64,000 nucleotides of DNA from Baylisascaris procyonis. Lineage: Eukaryota > Nematoda > Chromadorea > Rhabditida > Ascarididae. Position 1 is the first letter of the stretch. The number at the start of each line of letters is the position of its first letter. The notes beneath the pieces are model-generated. The model did not search any database, was not told where the DNA came from, and saw nothing but the letters and a program-made list of their open reading frames with translations. The translations under genes and the position numbers were made by a program. Shown piece by piece: positions 38,601-52,100 of the stretch. The stretch spans positions 1,098,501 through 1,162,500 of the forward strand of contig JAZARR010000059.1 in assembly GCA_037389465.1 (NCBI GenBank). Reading direction: 5' to 3'.

Positions 38601-41600
38601 TAACTTCCGGCGACCTTAAAGGTTTTAATTCTCAAGTGAGAGTACGCAAGATAACGTGTATTGCTTATTTATTGAACCGTGATAAGTGATGACAGATCGC
38701 TTTCAGAGGGTGATACATGGAGATGCATCTTCGCTTAATATACATTTGTTTACATGTATGTCTCTCTCTATATGTGTTCCTCCCTGCCTTCTGCCTCCAA
38801 CCACTTTCATATTTTATTAATTCATCCTATCAATCGCTCGATTTATCACTGAGCGAAACATTTTGCATGTCCACTTAGATTTCGTGTGATCGAGCACTTG
38901 TTCCTGGCTATTACAACTGAGCCGTGCATACTCGGGATATGCAAATTTGGACCGCATACTTTCGAACCCCCTCCCACCCCCACCCTCTCTATAAGCACAA
39001 TATGTAACACTATAAGATTCTTTCTTGTTTGCGGTGAAGTGGGAATGCGTGTGTTTTTGCAACGCGCGTACCGGACAGTCACTTGAATAGGCTGCTGGCA
39101 AATAATAAAATGCGTTCACTCATGCAACTATATTTTAACCAGTGCGATCCATCACGTAAATCTTTTGCAAAAGACCGTTTATTTGCGGCTCGAACAACGC
39201 GACCGAATACCAGACACGTTGAAAACGCACGCAAACTTCTATTCATTTTTTGTCGTCTACGAATCCTTTCGAAGTCGATGGACTCACTAGAATGAGCGGT
39301 ATTAGAAAGCGAATGGGCCTCTAAACAAAAGGGACACAAAACGCTTTTTTTTGTCGTCTACGAATCCTTTCGAAGTCGATGGACTCACTAGAATGAGCGG
39401 TATTAGAAAGCGAATGGGCCTCTAAACAAAAGGGACACAAAACGCTTTAGATCACGTGGTGTGCATAATGACTAACAAATTTTTTGCCTTCACCTTCAGT
39501 GGTCACCGAGTTGAGAGGATAGGACAGACACGCAGGCAGACGTGTGCACGCGCATATACATACATATAAATACTGTGTTATAATGCACCGTGAAAATGCG
39601 GGTTTGTAAGGCTGTGATAACCTGGAGGTTAGTAGCAGATTTTACTCTTTTCTTCCCGCATTCTGGTTTCAGCAGAGGACCGAGGCATTTCCTGCTGTGT
39701 TGTCATGCATCAAGATTCTTGATCACTTTGAACTCTCCACAATATGCCCTTCGGCATTTAATCGGATTATGTCGAGTCTCCAACTTCGAGGTACCAGACT
39801 ATGCGAAGCGCAAGAATACTGAAATAATATTATGACCTAAGGTTATCAGTCTGTACTGCACAGTCGAGGATGTTCTATTAGGTTTTTGGGAGAGCTGGAT
39901 GAATTGTTTAATCGTAGTTCGACTGATAGCGTCATGTACTCTTAAGACCGTATATGTTCACTGCTGTTTCTGTTTAGATTCCATTCGCTTTCCTTTATCG
40001 TCGAATTCAATTTTGTCGATAAAGAATTTATCGCCATGTTTTTCTCTTCTTTTCTTTATTTTTTAAATCTCTGGCGACCATAACCAAACAATAATGCCTC
40101 CCTTGCTTTTGGCTGATGCATGTAAGCGCTTTCTTTTCACTTGTATCCAATCACAGCTTACACCAGAGGCTCCCGTGATGTCGAAATACAAGAAATCTGG
40201 CTTTGCCGTATTCTGCGCATACTGTTCGATGGGCAGCAGAGATTTGATAATTCCTTGCGCAGCACCGACACATATTTGCCGTTCTCGGGTGTGAAGGAGT
40301 GTAAAGAAACGGCATGAGAAGATGGAGCCCTGTATTCGGTAGAGCAGCTTTCTGCGAAATGTTACTCTGCTGTTCATCAAGAATGAACGTTCACAATTTT
40401 TTCAAAGAAATAGGATTCCGCTACCGCATCCCTCCCAGAATGGCTTCTGCCACAGTTATGGCTACCGCGAATTTCGGAGCTCCTGAAAACGGGGCTTTGT
40501 AAGAAATTTAGCTTGACATTCCGAAGCGCTGAAATCAAGGGCCTGGAAGATCGAATGCGTTCGAAAGACTTCGCAGCCGCATGGTTCTTTTTCACCCTCC
40601 TACCTCCTTCCAACGAGATCTTTGTGTTTCAGAAAATCAGGGCTTTTGAAACGAAATTGGCGGGCTTCCGAGTTTCAGGGACACCAGCGCTCGAGGTCCC
40701 TGGAATTCAGATCCTCCCAACGAAATTTTCCGGAGCCAATACTGTATGCGTTCTAAAGACTCAAAATACTACCGCAGTTTGCAAAATACAACCTATAAAT
40801 CTTCGTAATTTGGGTCGGATGGATGCGAAGAGAAATGTTTGCATTATCTTATCCTCTTACGAAACAAAGTAGGGCATTTATTTACACAGCACATCAACTC
40901 TCATCACAAAGTGTAAGTGTTTAGGTATCTGAAATAAAACGAAATGATTTTGTGCTATCGAGAAATTAAATTTTTGTTGATTTTCTTGCACTGCAGTGGA
41001 ATATTTCGCTCCTCGATATTGAATTTCCTGGAATGTTTCTTGTTTTTATTGGCGTTTGATGGAAAAGTAAAGCTGCTTTGAAAAGCTTATCTCTGCTTTT
41101 AGGTCAGCAAGTACTTCTATGATGCGTTCAATTCTGTTTGGACAAATGGGATTATGCAAAGTTTCCTGTCGCTGAAGGCCAATTATAATGGCTATGAGCT
41201 GTGGGTATGAAGTCACGTTTTGTTGGGAAGCATTTGTACTCATGAGAATTGTGCTTGTTTAGGTGCAAATGCTTATGAAAAAACATATGGAGAAGCCTAC
41301 CAAAAGAACTGAAATATTATCTGTTTCCGTTTCCTGCTCACCTCACAACCAGTTAAGCGAATAATGAGAAAACGATTTATTTCGGCTAATTATCATTTTG
41401 AGACATAAAAGCGTCACAGGAAGTAATGATGATTGACATATCCTGATCGCAGCGAGTAATGGACTATGCATTGTAATTATTTAAACCCATGAATGCACCA
41501 TTAATTAAAAACATAAGATTATTTAAGAACTATGAATGCAAAATAAAATATAAAAATGAACAAGAAGATAATGAAAGATTGTAAAACAGTTCATAATGTA

Positions 41601-43175
41601 CGACGCATTTTACGAAGCTTCACAGCTACAATATACGTCCTGGATCCTTCTCTCGTATCATATTTCATCTTGACCTACCAATTTCGTGAGGAGTTTAAAC
41701 ATTCAAAAGTGGCAATCAATTTACATCGGTTTACAACACTGATCAGATCGTTAACGCTTTCATATTTCTACAAATCATTCATTTTTCTTCCAAGAAACTG
41801 ACGTCTGTCGCTTCAGATGATCTAGTGAACTTGGATTCGTCTTCAAAAAGATAACTAACGACTATAAATTTTTTCCACTGCCCAGTGGCGACATAGGCGC
41901 ATTACAACGTACACATAAGGAGGCTGAAAAACGCAAGCATTGCCAAAAGGAAGTAAGCTTTTAGATCACCGGTCATTCACTTGGTGCAGCAATGGCATCT
42001 ATTGCTTCAAATATTCATCAAAGTTAGTTAAGCTCATTACGTTTGGCCAGCCTCGAACTGGTGACCGTAAATTCGCTGTTGCACACGACAAACTAGTAAG
42101 GTTTAAGCATTTTCCCCATTGTTTAACGATGAGTGTTTTTGCAAATGTTCTGTTAATGAGAAACGTAGATGAATAAATATGATATCTACCGAAATGTCGA
42201 GCCTCAAAGTGGCAAGGAGCTTGTGGGACTCCCATTATGTCACCTTGTTGAGGAAAAGGTTCCCATCCTTGATTTAGAATTCTAGATTTTTTGTTCATGT
42301 GCTCAATAGCTATTGGCCTGTTTCAGGTACCATACAGCTATAGAGTCGTTCATTCTCGCGATTTAGTGGTACATCTGCCGCCACTCGGCTTCAGAGGATA
42401 CCGCCACCACCACTATCAGGTGGCCACAATTTTGTTTCCACATCGTTACTCCTAAGAACCAACATGAAAAATATCACAAGCATTTCTAAGATGTATGCAC
42501 AATGGAAAATGTAGTTTCCAGGCGCTCTTAAAGATAGTATTTCAGTCGTGCATAAATTGAAAACTGTTGCAAATTGCAAACACTTTTCCATCGAGCATCT
42601 GCTTGTTCATCGTTGAGTACTTAGACCTCGAAACAGGGTGAAAGAATGTTTCGGAATTTGATTCTGAAGTGCCAATGATGACCATACACAGCAATAAAAA
42701 GCTGTTAAAGGCAACTCAGATCTTGTACAAACCACGGGTAGTGCACTTTATTAAGGCATTCGCTTCACTGCAACTGTTATTCGCAACTGATTCATATGAG
42801 TTCTTATGGACTTACTCTTGGGAAACCGTTCCATCCTTAGCGGAGTTAAGCAGATGATATGCTCAGTCACATATTATGTTGTGAAGTCGTGGTGTATTGT
42901 TTGAAATACTCGGCTCATGGCGTTAAATGGTGACGGGAAGTTAACTGTGAATGCTGAACTGCAAAGTATAGTTCCACTGGCCCTACAATTATTTCAGCAT
43001 TCCTTTTCAGGTGTGGTATGACAACGATATGGCACTCGGTCGACCGTATAAAATGTGTTTCACGCCAGACAACGGCTTCTGCAATGATTCGGATTTTTTC
43101 GACAGTTCACTTGAAAGCCATTTACACTATTTTGGGAAGGCACTGACTTGGTGGGGTAAAGATTGGTGGAAATAA
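35691..43175 (+). CDS. Class 3 (fungal-lipase-type) lipase, 5' incomplete, with an apparent frameshift
   Basis: Member of the nematode secreted class 3 lipase family (alpha/beta hydrolase, triacylglycerol or related ester hydrolysis). Exons: 35691-35920, 37158-37261, 38190-38274, 41103-41204, 41965-42095, 42327-42419, 43011-43175. All joins keep phase. The first exon has a Cys-rich module (GWCASSNSC) and then the family segment FARTQMLALSAAAYWSNPQL. AIILSFR joins GTNTGEQLWMERWETVF across the 37261/38190 intron. ITGHSLGAAMAS carries the nucleophile serine elbow. TFGQPRTGD and VVHSRDLVVHLPP are the usual acidic-residue regions. ESHLHYFG holds the expected C-terminal His. The protein ends WGKDWWK with a stop at 43173-43175. 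Within exon 41965-42095 the frame carrying GHSLG meets TAG at 42025, while SKLVKLITFGQPRTGD continues in another frame, and the loop between them is shorter than in the family. So this copy is a pseudogene or contains a sequence error. A signal-peptide exon upstream is not resolved. Confidence 0.85.
38275..41102 (+). other. Large lipase intron (2.8 kb) with no supportable gene
   Basis: It separates the GTNTGEQLW exon from the VSKYFYDAF exon. Apart from the 101-base tandem duplication it holds only short open frames on both strands (for example 40513-40872 plus, 119 codons) with no recognisable motif. It is the longest intron of the gene and probably contains repeat-derived DNA. Confidence 0.5.
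39246..39448. repeat. Perfect 101-base tandem duplication in the large lipase intron
   Basis: Two identical head-to-tail copies of 101 bases, each running from TTGTCGTCTACGAATCC to ACACAAAACGCTTT. Identity over the full unit implies either a very recent duplication or an assembly artefact. Confidence 0.93.
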
Positions 43176-46100
43176 ACCGTATAGAACGTTTTCCTTGATG
43201 CTGCTCTAGATGCTTCACGGTCAGGAGACACTGAGCGTTGAACACTTACTGAATTTTCGATAGCTAGGCTCTCTCCGGGCAATCCATTTTAATATTCATG
43301 GCTTGCTCAACATACGAAGATAACGATTTAAAGCATTGATTTTATAATAATGTGGTGTGCAAATTCCGCCTTCTCCTCTTTAGTAACACTAATGAGAACT
43401 CTTCAATATCAAACAAGCCTCTTCCATATACATGTGATACACATACCTCGCTTATATTTGTTGCCACGAAATTGATGATAAAATTATAAAATTACGCATC
43501 TTGTGGAGTACCACAAATTAAAGTAATCCCAGTTTCAAACACGCCACAGGTTATCCTGTAAAAACTATCCATGAATTCGTAAAACTCCTCGGTCCCTTTT
43601 ATCTAAGCGAAAACCTACTAAAATTTGTTTCGGATTGTCGTGTTTTGGTAATTTTTCATTGGGTTGTGTGGTGACGTAGTTAACAGTGGATTGTGAGGCC
43701 AAGTGTGAAATGATAAACAATGAATTGAGGATTCGTGTATGCGCGTGTGGGGATAAAAAGTGTAAGGTGTGTAGCGTAGCATTGGCTTCATCATTAATTG
43801 GTCGCTGTGTAGTGTTCGTGTTCCACTATCAATTTGTTGTCGCAGTTATTGCTTTGTAGCAGAAAGGACTATCTATCTCTCTGATTATAGAGGATGTACC
43901 CTCCATGTCAAAACAGAAGTGATTATGGATGCAGAAGTTGGCTGTCAGGGCTTTTATAATATTTCGCAAGACATATATGAACATGGAACGAAGGTGAAGC
44001 CCTATTTGCAAAAATTCCGCATAAAGGCAATCCCTGTAGTGGAAACGGAGCTCTGTATGAGTTATGCCATTCCAGCACGTTGCTCGAGAAATTTTGCCAA
44101 CTTTCGACACCCTGGTCGGAGAGAAGAAGGAATGACAGATCGAATAGGAATTTGAGGAGCTAACTAGAAGTAATTTTGTCTGTGTAGTTTCATTGCAAGT
44201 AAAAAGTGGCTGTAACGTCGAACACTAACTAATTCCTGCAGCATGCTGAAATAGCGCAACTCATGTAGACTCCCATTTATGTGGCAGGAGGCGCCTCATC
44301 CAAACGCTTTGACAGCATATCCCTTTTCTTTTTGCTTCGAACTTTCATAAAATATAACGAGAACGACGAATACCCGCACCAATCGTCACAATCATTTAGA
44401 TGCGGATAAAAGAATAGTCTAAGGGAAACGTTTCCTACGATAAGATAGATGAGATACAACACTGAGAACATTCAATGATGAAGCCTTATATTTAGCCTCA
44501 CGTCCCGTGATATTTTGGCTCGTATTTCACAAAGAATCAACTTCTGTTCACCAACCCACACTTGAATACATACAACAACATATTTTTTACCTATCACAAT
44601 CACATCACATATACTTAATTAGCTGAAGCATTTCCTAAATTTTCCTTTCGGACATTTTTTAAACTCCTTTGATATTTCTAGGAAACCTGAAGCATAGGCT
44701 ACGTTTAGTAAATTTGGAGCAACGATAGTATCGAATTGTGAACGAAATTGAATTGTAGTGTATTATGGCATAGCAGCATAAGATATGATATTGCACAGAA
44801 AGTCACATTTTGATACACCAAAAAATATATATGTCACACCACAAAATGTGGCATGATGGTATTAACTGGCAGCACTACTGCAAATAACAGAGTACATGAA
44901 GTATAAAAATATAACTAGATAAGCATACCAGGAGAGCTGATACGAAACGTGCTCTTGCGTTCCACTCATTTAACTAATCAATTCATAAGACATCAGCAAA
45001 TAACTGAATATGCGGAATAGTGCCTTCAGGCTTTGACCATTCCAGCCGACAGTATACAGTTTCTGAAAAGAATCCTCTTTATTGAAAGCTAACCGGTGTT
45101 GAATAAAAATGCGACCGGTGCAAACACATGCAAAATTCCCTATAAAGGCCTATAACAATTTCTGAACTTAACAGATCAACGTGAAATATGGTAAGGGAGG
45201 AAAATTCATGATATACTTTATATCCGTCAAATATCTGAACCTTGGCTTCAGTGGTTCTCGAGCTGAAACAACCAAACAGACAGACCGACATATAAACACC
45301 TATAGATATAATATTGTTTTGCGAATGAAAATACGCAAAGACGTATGAATACTTGTTGAGGTACACAAAGTTTTAGAAGCCCATGCTGGTAACGTTGCAG
45401 TCTTATTTGAGCACACAAAGGATTTGATAGTGCAGAAGATTTTCGTTGAATTGATGAGTGGGTTGATAAGTCGGCATAGTGGCAACATGACTGAGAGTTG
45501 AACAACTGTTTTTGAGGTGACTTTGATCAACTAGAAGGAGATTGGCAATAAAAGGGATTTTTCAGAGTTTCGCATACAGAGAACTTTTTTTCAAAACTTT
45601 TGTTTCTTCAAACAGTTGTGAAGATGGCAGTTATGATGAAGAAAACCTCTGAGTTTTTTTCTCTTTTTTTTTGAATGAAACTGTGAGGGTATGCTCGTAC
45701 TTTTTGATTTGCGTAACGAATGGCGGCGTTATGCGTATTATGAGGAAGCAAAAAATTTCGTTGACAATATACCCTATAATAGATTTTAGTAATGTTTGAC
45801 GTTTCCTTTAATAATGCTTCAGTGTTTGGCATATTGACGACCTTTGGATTGATGTCAGCGAGAGACACGATTAACGACCTTTATGAGACGGTGCCCAAAG
45901 GTTGTTTGCTTGGTGTCTAGGCAAAAGCGATCTAGGAAATTTCGTTTTCCTCAGTGGAACAAACTGTTTCACGTCCTCCTCTAAGAAAATTTCCCCTCTC
46001 TCCGTGATACATTTTCTTACATCATTTATTTGCATCTTGAGGAAGAATCTTGCAAACTTTTCATCAAATCAGATTAAAATGGCATAAGCAAGTTTGACAT

Positions 46101-49100
46101 GTATGACTGGATCAGCCGCTATAGAAGGACTGTCGTCATAGGCTGTTTTTAGCTCGGTTTATTTCCTTACACCGTTTTTTAGATGAAAGTGCTAATTTCG
46201 TTTGAAAAAGGAATGAAAATATTGGTCCTTTTTGTCGGAAGCAATTTTTAGTTGTTCGGCAAAAATACTTCTGCAGAAATCAGTTTGCAAGTTTTCCATT
46301 GCTCCTTTTTGCAAGCTAGGTGCGCAAAATTCCATCGCAAGTTGTTGTTATGTGATGCTGAATTGCTGCTTTTAGTTTTGCGTCGTTATTTTTTGTCATT
46401 TCTAGTATTATAATAGTTCTTATGCAGTCCTTGAAATATAAAGAGTACAATGCGAATAATTCCCTCAATTTTTGCCAATATAACACTACTGCACCTTACT
46501 ATATGCGAATACTCCACATGTACTCAAAATTCTACAACAGTGCATTTTACTTGTGAAAAATGCCTAAGACACTCTACCGCACGATATGTCTTTCGCGATA
46601 AGGTACCATGCAAAGGGGCTTGTATATGATGGTTCAGTGAAATCAACATCGTTTATTTGCCAATTCTATAATTCACTTAGATTTAGATCAGCGAATATTT
46701 CTACGATGCACTTATTACAATTTGGAATAGCAGCATGATGATAGATATTACCTTGTTCGCCTGATTGCAAAGAATAAAAGATACGAAATTCGGGTGAAAG
46801 AGAAGCCCAGAAACATTTGAACGAATACTGTTGGCACTTCTTCCTGTTCATCACTCAATGGCAGCCGAAAACGGGAAAACACGAGAGGAGGTTGATATGA
46901 TGCCATCTCGAGCATTTTATCTTACTGGGTTTAACGGTTATTCAGATATATATTTTAGAGAGTAATCCGCAATAATGGGTTTCACTTGAAACCGAAGAGC
47001 AATGTGATCTATGAATCAAAAGAGCCGTTTTTGAAGTCGCATTTGGCCATTAGTGAAACAACTGAGAGATTTAGCCTGCAACTTTTTCCTCGCCTTATTG
47101 TTCAGGTGAAGATTGCAGTGGAAATAGGGATAGGATGCCATCGTATGATGTGAACTGTATGCATCAAATTTTGTCGGCGCACTTTCTGTGGCTCGCGAGT
47201 TGAAATTGCCAGAAATGCAAGCAATTATGCATATGTATTGTACAGACAGACGTAACTTCACAATAGTGCGTTTTGCAATGGCTTGTAAAATCGTACAGAC
47301 GTGATGTGATGAAAACCGCTTTAATTTACAGCAACATTCACGCACAAACTCATCAATGAAATGAAGGACAACTCATGCCTGCAAACACGCATGAAGTATA
47401 ACTAAAGGATGCGTTATTTTTACAACTTCTCCGTTATCCGGATCTGCCACATACCTGATCACAGGAGGCGTAATACGACAGCACATAGGCTTGTCAAGTT
47501 TAACGGCTGTTACAGACCTATATATGAAAATATTTCAGAACACTTCGTTCAATATTGTGTTTGTCCACTTAGGTGTTATAATGTTTGTCCACTGCGACGA
47601 TTATGGCCAAGCCGAGCGCTCTCAAAGAACGACACCACTGGCAAGCATTAAGTCGTCACATTCGACAATTACCAGCCAGGAGACTTTAGTTTGCTAGCAT
47701 ACGTAATCCATCGTGAACTAGCACATTAAATCGTTTCTATTCATAAGGGACCTCGAAAAGAATTTGAATTCTACAGCAGTGAGCTGTTTTCCTGACTTTT
47801 AACAACAACTGAAAATCTTACATCTTTTATTCGCTTCAGAAGACCCACTACGTAGCGCACAAGCCGTATTTGCTTTAATCGACAAGACCATTATTGCTGT
47901 TGTCTCGTTCGGATGAACCTGCATTTTGGTGTTTTAATGCGTACCAACGCCATATGTGGGATGAAATCCAACTTCAGATCGAGATATTGAGCTTTGAGAC
48001 CAAATATCTCGAATCTTGTCCCAGATGTCTAACTAAACAAACAAAAAAGTGCAATAAGTAAACCGCATCGCTGAAAATACCTTTTAAATATTTTTATACC
48101 TTCCATCTATTTTCATACCATTCAAGGCTACGAGGCTGAAGTGTACGATCTTTCTCATAAGTGTTTAAAATGACTTTTGAATTGGTTAACGCTCATTGAA
48201 GTATTCCTTCCCACTTGTAAATTCTGAAACAAATAAGCATAGTGCAAAGACGCAGAGACGCAAACCAATATTGAACCAAAGAAGGCAGTACAGGTGAATC
48301 AATTCTGAAGCAGCGAAGCAACGACAATAACATGTGCTTTCATAGCGATTTGTTTTCAGTTGCCATATTCGTATCGAGGAATATATGAGGCCGATACTGT
48401 GTTAAAGCTATGATGAAAAGCTTTAAACGATACTGCCATGAAGACAATAAAATATTGTTTATATTTTTTCTCAGTGTTAAGCAAATGGGTAAAATATGAG
48501 TGTCAGGCTGTTCGCTAGATATTCGAAATCTCTCAAAACTCGCTATCAAAAACCTTTAAAAAACAATTTTTTCATGAATAGTTTTTCTATTCTATATGTG
48601 ACGCTCAAGTAGTACATTTGGGGGGAAGGCGAGAAAAGGTGAAAGCCCTCCGCGAACATCTAGCATGCTGACTCACACGAACATCTGGGATCATTCTAGG
48701 TTAGGGTAGGTAGTCAAAGACGCAGCCATGAAAGATTGCCGGTATCTGAGAAGAACTTAAGAAAAAACAATGCAGAAATGACCAAATGCTAGAAAAAGTA
48801 CCACTGTGGCAAGTTGCATGCGTCTTTATTCAGGAAAATTTCTTTCTGATCATGCTAAGCTTCCAGGAATCACAGGTGCTTGGTCTGAAAGAACGTGAGT
48901 ATTTGTGAGTAATATTTAAATCTTTAAATATCTAAGGATTGAGTTCAGCTTTCATGTTTGGTACGATATGGAATGATCAAAGCAACTCCGTATTTCGAAT
49001 GTGCTGTGTATGAACATAGAGGATGCAGTAAATTGAACACGTTTGTCTTGTCAATTAGTGACAACCTCCACTCATTTGGCAAGGACGTCTCTGGATACGG

Positions 49101-52100
49101 AAGAAATGGATGCATTCAAGCCGAAGTGGAATTTTTGGCTCGCCCTTTATTAGAAAACAAGCACTAATTTGTGAAACCATGTTCTATCACTTTTTCTTAC
49201 AGCTGTATTTCGTCAGTAAATCTCTGCATAATTTCGAATAAAGTACGAAAGCATAAGCCAAAAATAGCTCTTATGAGTAAGCTAGGATAATAACGGAGAA
49301 AAATCCAAAAGTTCCCAATCCTCGGTTTATTTGTGACAGCTTAGAAGCAAAGTTAACGATGACAAAAATACAATTTGAAATATTTTAAGAACCAAATCGA
49401 CTTCATAGAAACTTCTGTATTCGTAAGCGACACCATCTGTTCATCAGAATCGCACTTACTGTCATACTGTAAAAAAGAAATTGCTCATTTTAAGGGCGCA
49501 TTCGGGAAGTAAGCTGCAACATATTGCACTCTATTGAGGCTAGCTGCAACATCTATTGTCATATATAAACGATGATTCTTAAACAGCTCCAAAACAGTTC
49601 AATCAGCACAGATTTATTAGTCTTATAGCAATATTATATCGCAAACCTTTGAAGTACTTTTATTGCCTTGATATATGCACAACTTCTGATTTCACTATCG
49701 CGACTTGAGAACATTAAACAATGCAACTGAACGAACCTCATGATGCAAGAATTGTGCTTTAATAATAGACATTCAGACAACGCGAGGAAGGTAAATCTTT
49801 CATTCCATTCAAAGACTGCCTTAAAATGTGGGAATAGCGATAAGGACATTAAGCTTATATAAAGAAAGCATTTTTTCAACACTTCCTCTACTTCCGACAA
49901 ATACAAAGAATACGTCGTAGATTATCACAGATGAGCTTAGTCAGCACCTTGTGCCATGAATGGCAGTTAAATGCAGGAGAATAAGACACTTTCAAACAAA
50001 TAGTGAATCGAGAAGGCACAAATTTTGGACACTGATGCACATACGAGCATACGCCACTTACATCTGATCAATTTTCTTTCCACTGAAATATTCGCATTGG
50101 TATTTAAGTGTGCCGTGTAAAACGGTCGGCAGCACTGTAAAGAAGGATTTGTACCCTGAAGCACCATCAATTTCTTTAAAAAAATTTGAAGCAAAACTAG
50201 AATCATTTAGTAAGCTTTAAATGCATATTTAAGAATTTAAGCATTCAGAGAGTATCTCCTGCAGGTTTAAAAAAAAAACAGTATTATGCTAATATAAAAA
50301 GGGACAATTCTGCCACGGTAAATACTCCACATTCTATAAGGAGCTCAGTAAATCTACAAGCAGTGGTTGAATGCGTTACTCTGCGTTGGTCAATTGAAAA
50401 AACGCCACTGGCGAACCGTGACTGAGCACCCTGGGAGCTGCCTGCAGATGTCCAAGGATGCTATGCTGCATCATCGCTCAACTCAGCCAATTCTGATACT
50501 TGCTTGGGATTAGGTAAACTGGAAGATTCAATTCGGCTTCATCCAGCGTGAGCATCCTTTCAGAATCAGTTGTTTAAATGCTGAACATGAGTTCTGAATA
50601 AACAGAAGGTGTCTGATGAGTCGTTTCTATTATTCGGTATTTGTAACGCTGTGGTTCGCAGAAACAGATTTCGGTGACGCTTCAGTTTTTCATTCATTTG
50701 TCCGTTGATTTCAAATCATACATCCGTAATCTTCTGAAACTTTCTCTCGCTTATTTTCTTTTGACATCATTCAATCTGACAACTTTGCCAGTTATTTCAA
50801 CGCGAAAATTTAAAGGAAGACTCAGGTAGCGAACGACTGCAGCTCTCTTAAATTTACATGGCACTTTCATAAAACAATAATATTGCAAGACGAGATAGCG
50901 GGGGAAAAATCGCGTTTTATACATCAACAAAATGTGGACATTCCTGGTAGTCCGAGATAGGCATGCTCTGTGAGGTAACTGCCCTCTACTTTGAGGAATA
51001 CTGCAATCTGTAGGAAAAACAAAACGCCACATTCCAAAAAGTGCACCCATATCCATCCGCCTGCAGTGTTTTAATCGCATCCAGAATTCCTTATATTTGA
51101 GTGACTGCTCTGCTGATAGTTACAATTGCAAAGCAATCAAAAATTTAATAAATAAGCACAGCTCCAATAATTGCTCACATGGCAATAACAGACGACCACC
51201 CATTTCAATTACCCACAGCAATAGAAACGTCTTCAGCGATACGTTTGTAGTGCCGAAAACATTACCTGTTTCAATAATACAATTGTTGGTATTTCGGAAC
51301 TTATTCAGCAGTTAATGAGAACTCTCTGTGATTAGAGTTGTCGTTCCAGATAGATGTGCTGATCTCACAAGATAATATGCGCAGATGTGTACATACATTG
51401 CACATACAAGATATTCAATTTGTGAGAGTTGTTTAGAGGGACAAGAGTGTGCTTACAGCGGCTTCGGTAGGCTGCTATTTTCTGTGGCAAATATACAAAA
51501 CCGGACCGGAAGAACGAGATATAAACTGAAAACTGACCCCTTGATGGGCCCAACCACAGTGATATCTCCTGAGGCACTTCTAATCGTTATTTCGTACCTG
51601 AAGCTTGTCCGCTTAGCCGTTGAAAACCATCTGGCAAGCAGAGATATAAAGAGACAGAAAGGGAGGCACTGCTGGCCACCATAAAAAAGTTTCGTTTACA
51701 AAAAGTTCTAAAAAGGCGGACCCGCTTAAACGCAATTCATACGCCTATTAGACAGATTGCGAAATTTCATTATTGCTTTAATCGAAATTGCTATGATCGT
51801 TTCACAATGATCGTTTCTTTGAAGTCTGCTTGGGCACTTTGAATGAAGAGAAGCGTGCTGTCAAAACAAATGTCTATTTTTGAAAAACCTTCGGGAAACC
51901 CCCACAAGCGGATGAGGAGGTGCATTAAAGAAGTACCTGAATTGCACCTGAATTGCAGATAAAATGAAGCTTCATTGAAATCAGAGACACTTGCAGGGGT
52001 AACTCAAACGGAATTAAACGTGAGGAAGAAATGAACATTTGGATAGATGAAAACGCTGATTTTTTCGTTTCTACTGGTTCCCCCTCCTCCCCTCTCTCCC

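Noticed and set aside
43171..43176. AATAAA at the end of the lipase gene as a polyadenylation signal
   Set aside because: It overlaps the stop codon itself, which would leave almost no 3' untranslated region; probably coincidental.
43919..44155. Frame with several Cys just downstream of the lipase, considered as a second lipase-type or secreted exon
   Set aside because: A stop-limited single segment with overlapping open frames on the opposite strand; no partner exons found.
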